Source of the DNA: Lingula anatina
Taxonomy: Eukaryota; Brachiopoda; Lingulata; Lingulida; Lingulidae
Direction of reading: 5' to 3'
Length of the DNA: 64,000 nt
Assembly (NCBI RefSeq): GCF_001039355.2
Contig: NW_019776019.1
Span: 73,567 to 137,566, forward strand
The notes under the pieces were generated by a model that saw nothing but the letters and a program-made list of their open reading frames with translations, did no database searches and had not been told where the DNA came from. Numbering within the stretch: the first letter of the stretch is position 1; each line of letters starts with the position of its first letter. Positions 51,600 through 62,100 of the stretch are shown piece after piece. A program made the translations under genes and the position numbers.

Positions 51600-51977
51600 A
51601 TGGCAGACGAGGAAAACCCAGGAAGTCCAACGGCAGGGAGTCCTAAGCCCGCTGAAAGCCCCCGTCAAGGCAGCCCGAGACGGGACAGTCCCCGACACAG
51701 CGTGGCATCAGCGCCCCGCTCTCCTCGCTCGCCGAGGAAGTCGCGTGCGAACAAAATCTACCGCACACCCCCGACCCCCCCACCCGAGGAAATGCTGGCC
51801 ATGGAGAAGGGGTTCATACGGGACAATATAGCTTGTGGAAGTATAGCCGGGGACTATGCTAAGGCCAACCCCAAGGTGGGACCGGTCGTCCCTCCTTATA
51901 ATGGTCAGAAGGATAAACATGCCAGACCGTATTTTGGGTTTCACAGCGTGCCACAGAGTCTCAAGTTTTATGACCAG
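51600..51977 (+). CDS. C17orf98-like exon 1
   Basis: Residues 1-126, phase 0 at the donor (TGACCAG, then GTAAGG). It encodes the SPR-rich extension and the conserved EKGFI to KFYDQ segment. Confidence 0.85.
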
Positions 51978-53001
51978 GTAAGGGCTCTGACACACACAAA
52001 CAGACACGCGTGAGCGCGCGCACACACACACACACACACACACAGTCGTAATTGTAATTGTTGTAATAAAAAAGAGACATTATATAATAGTTCTAGCTGG
52101 TTATGCACACGAGATCGAGTTCCAGATTGACCATGACCACCACACAGGCTGCCCCTCCCCCCCCACACACATATGTTGACATCTCCCCCCCCCCTCCCCC
52201 CCGCCACTCACCACCACCAAACAGGTCATGGCGTTATTTTACCGAGTTCAGTCTTATCACAAATGTGAAAAACAATGGCAGTGTAAAAACGCACGATGTT
52301 TCTGTAGCAAGAATAGATACGTAACTATGATGTGGCAGTTCGCCTAGTACGACAACTGGACTGCGTCCTCTCTGGGGAGATTGAGAAGAGGAAACCAGCT
52401 CTGATCACTTTTTCTTTGAAATGATTATAAGTAAATTTCCCCCCTTTGTTTCCAGGAAAATGGCGGCTGCTCAATAGAAGGCAAAGTCATGGACAGGTTC
52501 CACGAGGCAGGTGCAGGACATCAGTATTTAGTTCTTAGAAACCAATTTGGAGCAGGTGAGTTGTCTGGCTTAATAGAGATATACTATACGCTGCTGAAAA
52601 TCTCCCCAAGTTATATTTTTATGCCTTAATAACTTGCAAAGTGATAGTGAATTAGACAAAAAACGATTTTGGGACATATATTTTAAGGCGGAGAGAAGAC
52701 GATACCTTTACTTGAAGTAGAAATAATAGGTTATTAGTTTTACTAGAAATGTACAACTATCCTGTTATTGATGGACTCTGAAATGTCCCTTTTCTTAAGT
52801 CCGAGCGAATATTTTATAAGGCGTTTTATTTGTTGTATTTTAGGTCACTCCAGTGAAGATGTAGATGGTCACTCTCAGTTCATGCAGGGGGTCAAGCCGG
52901 TCATCGGATACCACGGCCCTTACGGGTTCCGCAGGAACACACCTTGGCTCAGAGCGGAACCTTCTCCTTTCGGACCACCGACGCGTTCACCTTTGCATTA
53001 A
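51600..53001 (+). CDS. C17orf98-like ciliary/testis-type protein, 3 exons
   Basis: Three exons (51600-51977, 52456-52555, 52844-53001) join at GT-AG borders in phases 0 and 1 to give 211 residues. Residues 66-211 match what I remember of vertebrate C17orf98: a MEKGFI start, PPYNGQKDKHARPYF at about 98-112, a central glycine-rich GHQYLVLRN segment, and a C-terminal YGFRRNTPWLR with PFG and a final PL. Residues 1-58 are a basic Ser-Pro-Arg extension with repeated SPR triplets, probably disordered and longer than in the vertebrate protein (about 154 residues). No signal peptide, membrane segment or enzyme motif is visible. Vertebrate relatives are uncharacterised testis/cilium-associated proteins, so the molecular role is unknown. 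The ATG follows an in-frame-free upstream stretch in the context AACATGGCA. A polyadenylation signal lies 370 bp after the stop. The identification is from memory. Confidence 0.82.
51978..52455 (+). other. C17orf98-like intron 1
   Basis: GTAAGG donor and TTTCCAG acceptor. It contains a (CA/CG)n tract at about 52014-52042 and poly-C blocks at 52149-52202 that make the opposite strand strongly G-rich. Confidence 0.85.
52456..52555 (+). CDS. C17orf98-like exon 2
   Basis: 100 nt, residues 127-160, entered in phase 0 and left in phase 1 (GGAGCAG, then GTGAG). It encodes ENGGCSIEG to NQFGA. Confidence 0.85.
52844..53001 (+). CDS. C17orf98-like exon 3
   Basis: Follows acceptor TTTTAG. It encodes residues 160-211, including YGFRRNTPWLR, and ends in TAA at 52999-53001. 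Confidence 0.85.
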
Positions 53002-53370
53002 CTTTGAAAAAAAACTAACTTATTGATCACGCTCACTCTTACTCTTTAACTACAGGGTGCGCTAGTTGTCTGTTACAAGATGTTGAATGGCGCACAGTGT
53101 ATTTTTGTAAACTATTTTAGGAACCCCTGATACCAGAGGGAAGGTCTCATTATCCTGTTCATGTCGTCATTGCCACTGAAATGGCCAACCACATGACCCA
53201 ATTTAGGACATTTTTTCACTGATCGATTGGAGTAGTGACTATGATGTGGAGTAATATTTCACTATATAATATTTTTCTACAAGTGCCTTGTTTAAAACAG
53301 GGGGTTATATTCTGTTCGTAGCTGGTGAGGCTTAAACATTATGAAGATGTCTTCTTTGTCTATTTTCAGA

Positions 53371-53376
53371 AATAAA
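53371..53376 (+). terminator. Polyadenylation signal AATAAA, C17orf98-like gene
   Basis: Canonical hexamer 370 bp after the stop codon, on the coding strand. Confidence 0.6.
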
Positions 53377-54371
53377 GTAGTCAAATTTTGAATCAAAGCA
53401 TTCTGCCTACGCTTTCATCTAAATCAGACCAAAAGCATCTATTTCATTATTGGAAACTTAACCAACCTTCATCTTTCCAATACAATCTCAAAACTCAATT
53501 TGATCTCCCGTCTAAAATTATACGTCGGTAGCTGCTATCTCCGTCGCTTTTTGGATCGTTTTATTAGAGCACATTGATGTCATGTCTCAGGAAATGAGCA
53601 TGTTCAGTGATTGGAAAACCGTCAAGTTCGCAGGCATACGTACCTGTTATTATATGAAGCTTATCTATATCTTTATTGATCCCTTTTCCATACACTGGGC
53701 AGGAGTTGAAAAATTTTACAAGATGTATACGGAAGTATGAAAATTATGCCTTCTACCCTGAAAGTGGGACCCGAATTGGGGGTTTAAAATTGAAGCTAGG
53801 CATTGTACAGTATAATGCTGTCAGTGGCAGTCGAATGTTTGTCGTTTCAGATTCAAGACTTTAAAATATATTTTCCCTTTCACAGAGATATCATTCAAGC
53901 AAGCTTGACATTTTATCGTTGTCTAGCTTGTCGCCGTTCATGTAATACATAATCCAGTAAATAAACTATGTGTGGAACACCTACACGCACTAGCTGTACG
54001 TGTACATTGTAGCAGCACGTAGAACGATTTTACGGCATCTTAATAGAAGGCAGTACAGATAAATACTTTCCAAATATAGTTCACGTTTTAATATTTGATA
54101 TAGTCGACCTTGCGGACGATAGGGTAACTTGAAATTAAGTTTGAATAAATAATTTTGACACTACCAGTGACTTTGCTGCGCTCATATTCCCCGTCATGGC
54201 ATTTCCGTATGAGGTAAATTAGAAAGTTACCCGAGCCACATTTTTAAGTTTTGGTGGCATATTAAGTACATAAGATAATACTAAAATGTTTGCAACACTG
54301 GTTTACTGTGCAAGAGTGATTGAGAAAAGAAATGGAGAGAGATAGAAGGAAAATTGGTCACATAAATCAAA
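53377..54371. other. Region between convergent genes
   Basis: No exon or repeat was recognised before the dispersed repeat at 54372. It separates the 3' ends of two genes that face each other. Confidence 0.5.
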
Positions 54372-54483
54372 CCAGCAATTTCAGGGGAGAGGGTCTTTTT
54401 CTGAAAAACTGGACTTTTTACCACACACCTTCGTGTATCTAGATCACATTTTACCCAGAGCGGTTCTTTTACCAGCAAAAAAG
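54372..54483. mobile_element. Third copy of the AGGCCCGTAGCC repeat family (truncated)
   Basis: ACCAGCAATTTCAGGGGAGA leads into TCTTTTTCTGAAAAACTGGA and later TTTTACCCAGAGCGG and ACCAGCAAAAAAG, the same order as at 8178. The AGGCCCGTAG end is missing. Confidence 0.65.
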
Positions 54484-54554
54484 TACGTTTGTATATTAAC
54501 ATAAATACAGTATACACCGGTTCTAGCAGTCACTCCAAATACTTTTTTTAGATT

Positions 54555-54560
54555 TTTATT
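54555..54560 (-). terminator. Distal polyadenylation signal candidate, multi-CUB gene
   Basis: AATAAA on the minus strand about 1.4 kb beyond the stop. It would give a longer 3' untranslated region. Confidence 0.3.
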
Positions 54561-55868
54561 GTCATCAGATTTTGACAAAATTTACAAAATATATATGCAT
54601 CTATAATTCATATTATTCTGATATAATATACAATTCATACAATCTGATATGATTTAACATTTATTTCTGTAAAAATCTAAATAAGAACTACTATTGGTCC
54701 GTCTATAATTTGGCACTAAGTAAATCAAGTGCATTAAAATAAAAAACACTTTGTTCAACACTCCTGTACTGTGATGACTTCTGTAGAATAAAATATGCAA
54801 TAGATTTCCATTTCTTTACAAACAAATCTCTTTGTGGTAATGACAGAGAAGACCCTTAACTTCATAAAGGACACATCTTAATCAATTCTCCCTTTGTAAA
54901 AGACAGAATTTCTCCCTATTGTTTTCTAAGCTCCTTCCACAGACACTTGAATCAGGGCCATTAAAATGTTTACCAGAATTAATATAAAAATTAAGACGAT
55001 AATAGTCGAGTTTCCCAATTTCCAGCAGTAAAACGGTTTTCACTGTTTTGAAAAATGTCATTTTCTAGATTTCTTCATGTAAAGAATGACGAGAATGAAC
55101 CTAAAAGAAAATTTAATATGATGAAAAGCAGTGACAAGTTATTCGAAGACCATAGGTATGATTGTTTGTAAGGGCCCACAAAGCCATAGAAATATGATTA
55201 GTTTAAATAAGATTAAACACTGCTGTTGTAGAAAGATGTGCTGATATTCCACAAAGGAATTAATATTTAATTCAAATGCAATTTCTCAGTTAACTTCTTG
55301 TATTTGACATAATGCAAGCTCCTGTAGAAGAGCTTTAACAGCTCATCTTCAATGCTGACAGTAAAAATATAGATCATACTTAATACAATAACCAAGTCCA
55401 CAATCTCCATTCTTAAACATCGCGTCTTCCTCTACTTTCCTTTTTTCTGCCATTTTGTTTTTATTCATTTAACTATTCCTCTATTATTATAGATAAATAT
55501 CTGGTACTTAACTGCTTAACTCACATTATGTCTCCATGTGTAATAGACGGATAAATGGAATTCTCACAACCAGAGGTACTTAATACCAGTGACAAAATAA
55601 TCACAATACATTTAACAGGACAGACGTCTCACTTATTTTCACACTCTGGCATATCATATATTATAAGTCTCAGGTTATAGTACTGTTAACAATTTATCTT
55701 GAATACAGAAAATTTATCTTTGGTCATTTCTTTTCCTGAATATACATACATCTTCTGTACAAATAAGAGAATACATATATTTATATTTATGTATAATAGA
55801 AGGATACATTGACACATTGTTCACATTGCTTCAATTGGACAGTGCACTGTTTATCACTTTATAAAATT

Positions 55869-55874
55869 TTTATT
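55869..55874 (-). terminator. Proximal polyadenylation signal, multi-CUB gene
   Basis: AATAAA on the minus strand, about 95 bp beyond the stop codon. Confidence 0.5.
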
Positions 55875-55967
55875 AAAAAATCTAAGTTAGCTTCACAAAT
55901 TTTTGTCATCACTTAAAATATCATATCATGAAGGCCTGGTGTGCTTTCTATCTAAATATCTTAGTTA

Positions 55968-56117
55968 TCACCCTATTGAAGACTTGTCTGCTGACTGCAT
56001 GAGAGCTGGCTGTGAGGAACTGTATGCTATCCTAAACCCTGGACCGGTTTGAGACTGGTCTGAGCGGAAAAAGATTGTAACTGCTCTACCTGAGGCTGTG
56101 AATTCGGCTGGCATTGA
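55968..56117 (-). CDS. Multi-CUB terminal exon N, stop TGA
   Basis: 150 nt after acceptor TTTTGCAG. It encodes SMPAEFTASGRAV, FRSDQSQTGPGFRIAYSS and a 19-residue tail ending KSSIG, then TGA. The tail is not hydrophobic, so neither a membrane helix nor a GPI signal is present. Confidence 0.88.
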   Translation of the reverse strand, partial: SMPAEFTASGRAVTIFFRSDQSQTGPGFRIAYSSSQPALMQSADKSSIG

Positions 56118-59100
56118 CTGCAAAATGGAAGAGAGGCATTAAAGATCAAGTGATATTTTTTAAATTTTGAAAGAACAGTTTCTAAAGTTTTTTTATCTTT
56201 TCAATTGGCACTAAAATTTTAGTATCTGCATTTGGAGTTTTCTATTCATTTATTGTATGTTTAGACCATGTATAATACTCACATCTCCACAGTATCGTCC
56301 CACCCGCGTGGACGAGGTGGAGGGTCCGTCATACACATCTACCCAGTCATAGTTACAGCTGTCGTGATATTCAATATTGAAGGCAGTGAAGGTGATGGTA
56401 ACCACCTTCCTGGCAGGCACCTGCACCAGCCATGTACAGTTTCTGTTGTTGGTGTACGGCTGTGGGTACAGTGGAGACGTGAAACTGCCGTAGCTGTCTT
56501 TGAAGGTACCGCCACAACCTGGAAATTAATTGTTTTTTAATCAATGTTTTATTCATTGTGCACCTTAACTTAATAACAGATTTAGAAACTGAACGTTTAC
56601 AAGGCTTTCCTATTAAAAATTCTACTACCAACTCCAGATCTGGAGACTTAAAAACAATCCCACTTTAATAACCATGGAAGCATCAAAACTAAAAAGTAGA
56701 CTGCCCTGTAGTTCTATATTCTATACAATAAAAGCACCACAAATGTGAGACAGAAATATAAATTCATGTATCTAAAAGATTGATAATTTTGCTCATTGAA
56801 AAGATCCAGCCATGGTTATAGTTTCCCTACCTGGTGCTGAAGAGCTGGAAGCAAATGTAATATCATAACCTGGATGTGTAACAGAGTTATCAGTGAGGAA
56901 GAACATCCAGATAGAGTTCCCAGTAGCAAACACAGGGTCTGGGAGGGTGTTACCACAGTACTTCCCTACCAGACCAGCACTGGCATCTGAACCATTACGA
57001 ATCTGGAAATATACATAGTTGAAGACAATTAATTAATTTTCTGAGACATTAAAAATCTGGAAATATATGGCCAAATAGCTGAAAGCAAATTTTACCATTA
57101 TTTGAACCATTACAAATCTGAAATTTATGGCCAAATAGACAAAGCTAAATTGACACTAAACTGAGGCTTTTTTATTTTATTGTATTTTGCTCCTTTTTAC
57201 TTTGTTTTTTATTTTATTTCATCTTATCATTTCCCTTTTCTTTTCATTTCACATTATTTAATCTTACTCATTTATTTATTTTATATATCTTTTTTCAACC
57301 TAAAGCCATAAAGCCATTCACAAGAATTGCAACTCGGTTATAGGTAGTACCTTTCACAGACTTATATAAGTACTCACCTCTAGATAGTCAAAGTTACAAG
57401 ATGTGTGTGGTTCAATGTAGAAAGAGTTGAAGTATAGAGACAGGTAGGTCCCAGGTGGGGACTGAATGACGACGTAGCATCGAGAGTAACTGGGATAGCG
57501 TCCCGGCCACCCTGGACTGGTCACTCGTCCCGTGGAGCCACTGTGAGTTCTGTTGCAGGCTGGAGATAGAGAAGATCATTTAGAACCAGTTAACATATTA
57601 ATTATATAAGCGAATGCAGACCTCTGCCAACTCATTTCAATAAATTTGTCAGATTACACATTAGGCAAATGCAGACCCCTGCCAAGTCAATTCAATAAAT
57701 TTATTTATTTTATTTATTCAATGGATCACCATCGAAATTTCATTGATTTTCAGTATGGCCATTTTTGCCCTATCCTGAAAATTTCATGAAAATCCACCCT
57801 GTAACTTTTTGTTAGGCTGTTGCCTACGTATACAAAACTAACAAAGGTAAAACCACAACCTCCTGGGTGGAGATCAAAATAGCCATTTGGATCATTAGGA
57901 GAAAAACTTTTCTTTAATCGTTTTGTTCATATTACTATTACTTAATCAATGACCTTTAAAACAAGTGAATCACTAAACTTATACAAACTTATAGGCATCT
58001 CTATGAAAATAAACATCATGAATGAAACTGGAATTCAATTCCAATGTAATGTGTAAAACTCACAAGCCACTTGATAGGTGAGAGAGAAGCCAGGGGCTGT
58101 CGCTGAGGCATCAGTGACAAAGTTAATCTGCATGGTTCTCCCTTTACTGGTGAACAACGGGGGTAACTGACTGCCACAATACATCAGGATCTGGCCATTG
58201 TCTCCCTGAATAAATAAATAAATAAACAAATGAATAAATGAATGAATGTGTGTACAGAACTGTTAAGTATTTGCTCTTGCAATGCAAAGATACAGAAAGA
58301 AAAAACAACTAAAAAAGATTAATTCTGTCATAATGCAATGGAATTTCAAGCAATATAGCCTTCTCTCACTCACCAAAGGTTTATCTCGTAACTCTAAGTA
58401 GTCATATTGGCAGTTCGCATGGTTCTCTACATTAAAGTCTGTCACATTGACATCAATCTGCTGGTTAAGACCAGCATCAATGGTCCAGCGACAACGCAGG
58501 TTGTGTGGATACGAGTTGGGATAGTTAGGAGAGGATATCGTCTGCGGGGATGTCATGGCTGTTCTGACTCCTCCACAGAGTGCTGGAAGTTAAATGAAAT
58601 AAAACTTCATTCATATAACAATATATTTATTTATTCTGTAATACGGCAGAATATTTTGAAATAAAGCTGAGTTGAGAGTCAGAATTAACTGATCAAGAAT
58701 GACAAATAGTTTACTGTATATACATTCACTGGATGACAGGTCAACTTGACATGAGAGCAGGTACATGAAAATGTTACAACTTATGAACTTGTATTGAAAT
58801 GTATGATTTTTCATGTTCCTTCATAAACACTTATATTTCTTAAAACACACACACACACACACACACTTACCATCCACCTGTCTGTAGGAAATATTGAAGC
58901 CTCTTCCTCCCACAGAGCCGTCTGTATAAAACTTGATGTACACCATGTTACTGGACGACACAAAGTAGGTCAACGGGCGACTTCCGCAGTACTTGCCCAC
59001 CAGAGGGTCATCACTCGTTAGCCCGTCTCTCACCTTTAATATATAATACGGTAAGACTTTAAGATATGTAACTTACAGGTGCTTACTTAAAGGCATAGGA

Positions 59101-62100
59101 GTCTACATTGAAATTATTTTGAAATTGTTTCTTTGGAATTTCCACGGTTATTTTCTATATTACAAATAAATACAAATGCAAAATACCGAAAAATAAATTG
59201 AGATTGTCTACTTGATATCACAAATATAAAACTGAAAATAAAACAGCTGTCACAATCCCACACCATTTTCTTCCATACCATTAGTATTCCTTCACAATAT
59301 CAAACCATTTTCACACTGTTACTTAGTGTTATCATAATATCAAGCTTTATTTTACACTGTTACTCTAAGTTCTCACAATACCAAGCTATTTTCCTCCACT
59401 ACCCACCTCTAAGTAATCATAGTCACAGGTGTTGTCTGCTTCAATGTCCATGGGTTCAAAGGTCAGATTCAACACCTTGTTGTCCTGACCCACAATCTGC
59501 CAGACACAGTTCAAGTTATCCTCGTACAGTCCGTCCCCGTCAATGTCAAAGGAGCCGAATCTTCCCTGGGTGCCATTCAGGAAGCCACCGCAAAGAGGGA
59601 CACCTGGGAATGGTAACGTTGGTGGCAATGACAGCATTTACAAATTATTATCATGCTAGTTCAGCCCAAACTAACTGACATCAAATGACCCAAATCTACA
59701 TTTGTGAACCTTTATTGCATAGCCTGAATATCTAAGATTGAAGAAACTGTGATGTCTTAGGACATGCACTAAAAATATTATTAAATACCATATTTGTTTT
59801 AACTGTGATCAGATACCTAACAAATTATAGGGGAAACAACACTGGCACAATGAATATTGCAAGAACTTGCTGCTTACAATATATTTTAAAGAGAAAATGA
59901 CTTAAAATCTATTATAAAAGATAAAATAACACAGGTTATAATAAGGAAATATTTTGATATGCCAACCTACCAAAAGTTGTCCTGTAGGAAGCAGTGAAGC
60001 CTGCGCCATTGATGGAGGCGTCAGAGACAAAGTTGACAGTCATGGTATTCCCAGTTGTCCGCACTGGCTCAGGGATCACATTACTACAGAATCGTCCAAT
60101 CAGAGGAGATGTCAAGCTGTTGCCGTCTCGCACATCTACGTAGTCGTAGTTGCAGCTAGAGTGAGTCTCGATGTCAAAGATGTTGAATCTGGATGAAAAA
60201 AATCTCTTAGCCATAAACTTCTGTTATTTATGCATTGATGCATTGAAAAAATTGGTTTTGTGAGAAGTAGGACATTTGGGCAAAAAAATGAGGTGATCAA
60301 AATATGTAATACAATATAAGTGCATATTTCATCAGGGTTGTGTCTCCTACAGGAGAGAGAAATGGCTTAGATATATTTCAGTATTACTTCTTTAATGTAC
60401 AAATTCACAAGGCTGTACAATACAATACAATGGAATGTACATAAGGTACTGTAGCAATAGTAAATGATGTAGTGTTTATACACAGCTATAAGGAGATCCC
60501 AGTCCACTTACTTCAGTTCTACCACTCTATCAGGCTGTACGGTGATGGACCAGGTACAGTTGGCATTGTGATGATAGTTCACAGGGTGTTGGGGGGTTCT
60601 TATCGTTCCCTGGGGGGCGGTATATACACCACCACATTCTGGAAAATATTGACAGAGATCGTTGGATGGAGGAAAAACAAGTTTTAGTAATCTATACATG
60701 TTTTAAAATGAGGAGGATTGTCACTCTGAGGAAGAACATGTATATTAATCCAAAAATGAACATAATCAATAAAATCAATAGCAAAATAACGATTTTACAT
60801 TTTGTGGAAATGGGAAAAGTCATCTCTTCCGAAAAAAAAAAAAAAACAACAGAAAATGAAGAATTTTCAAGAAAACCTTCTGAAGAAAATGAAGCCTATT
60901 CAAGAAAATCTTCCACAAAAAAAGGTATTTCATGGGGCTTATTCACATTGCTCATCATTTCCCCACTCACCCATTGCTGAATAAGTAGCTCTGTACCCTC
61001 GCGCCACTATGGAGCTGTCGGTGACAAACTGGATAAACATGACCCCCAGGGATGAGACAGGAGCCGGGGCAGTCCTTCCGCAGAATTTCCCAAGGAGGTT
61101 GGAGTCTGAGCCATTTCCAGTGTAGGCAGCTACATAATCATACGGACAACCTGTGCCACCTAGCAATAAAACACATCATTTAGGTGACTAAATATTGACT
61201 GAATTGGCTACAATGTAACTTGGAAACAATTCCACAGAATTGCTACAGCTAGCCTTATGCTGCTGTCAACGTTACATTGTATTATGAGAAAAGAACTCAG
61301 ATAATAATGAATAATTTTAGACAAATTTTTGGTTGTTCACACAGACAGGCAAATTTTTTTTTTTTGTTTGTTTAAAGTTATTTTAATGATCTCAAATGGA
61401 TATTAAGCTATTGGTGCAGACTTTGGAAACTATCTGTCTTGTACAGCTGTGAAAGGCAGAACTTGTGGTGAATTTATCATAAATAACATATATTAAGAAT
61501 AACAATCCACAAATGGCAAATCTTTTCACATTGGAACAATATGTATCTAAAGTCAACACAAACCTTCAATATTGAAGTTTTCTTCATCAAAAGTCAGCAG
61601 CACAAACTTCTGTGGGTCCACCATAATGGTGTAGTTACATGTAAGATTGTTCTCATAGTTGCCAGGGAAACCAGGAGAAAGAATGATGCCAGTGTCCTGA
61701 GTAAAGAGGGCGCCACAACCTACACACAGAATAATACAGAATAATATTGATACATGTAAGTAATGCAACATCTGTAATATACTTCAACAGATCATAGTTT
61801 ACCCTGCTCTGTAGATGATGGCATGGAAATTTAATAGAAAATATTAAATGACATATGTGCAAAGATTATCATTTATAGTTATTACTTTCAACAGATCATA
61901 ATTTACCCTGCTCTGTAGATGATAGCATGGAGATTTAATAGAAAATATCAAATGACATATGTACAAAGATTATAATTTACAGTTATTACTTTTTACTTCA
62001 AATTTAAATAGAAATAGAAGCCATAAAATCCAGTCTCTTATGAATCTGACAGAAATTCATGAAAATAAATTTAACTGATGGAAGATCACACCCTTATAAA

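Larger units (their letters stand above)
54537..55967 (-). other. Probable 3' untranslated region of the multi-CUB gene
   Basis: AT-rich, gene-free sequence directly after the stop codon on the minus strand. It contains AATAAA (as TTTATT) close to the stop at 55869-55874 and again at 54555-54560, either of which could define the transcript end. The extent is inferred, since no transcript is available. Confidence 0.4.
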
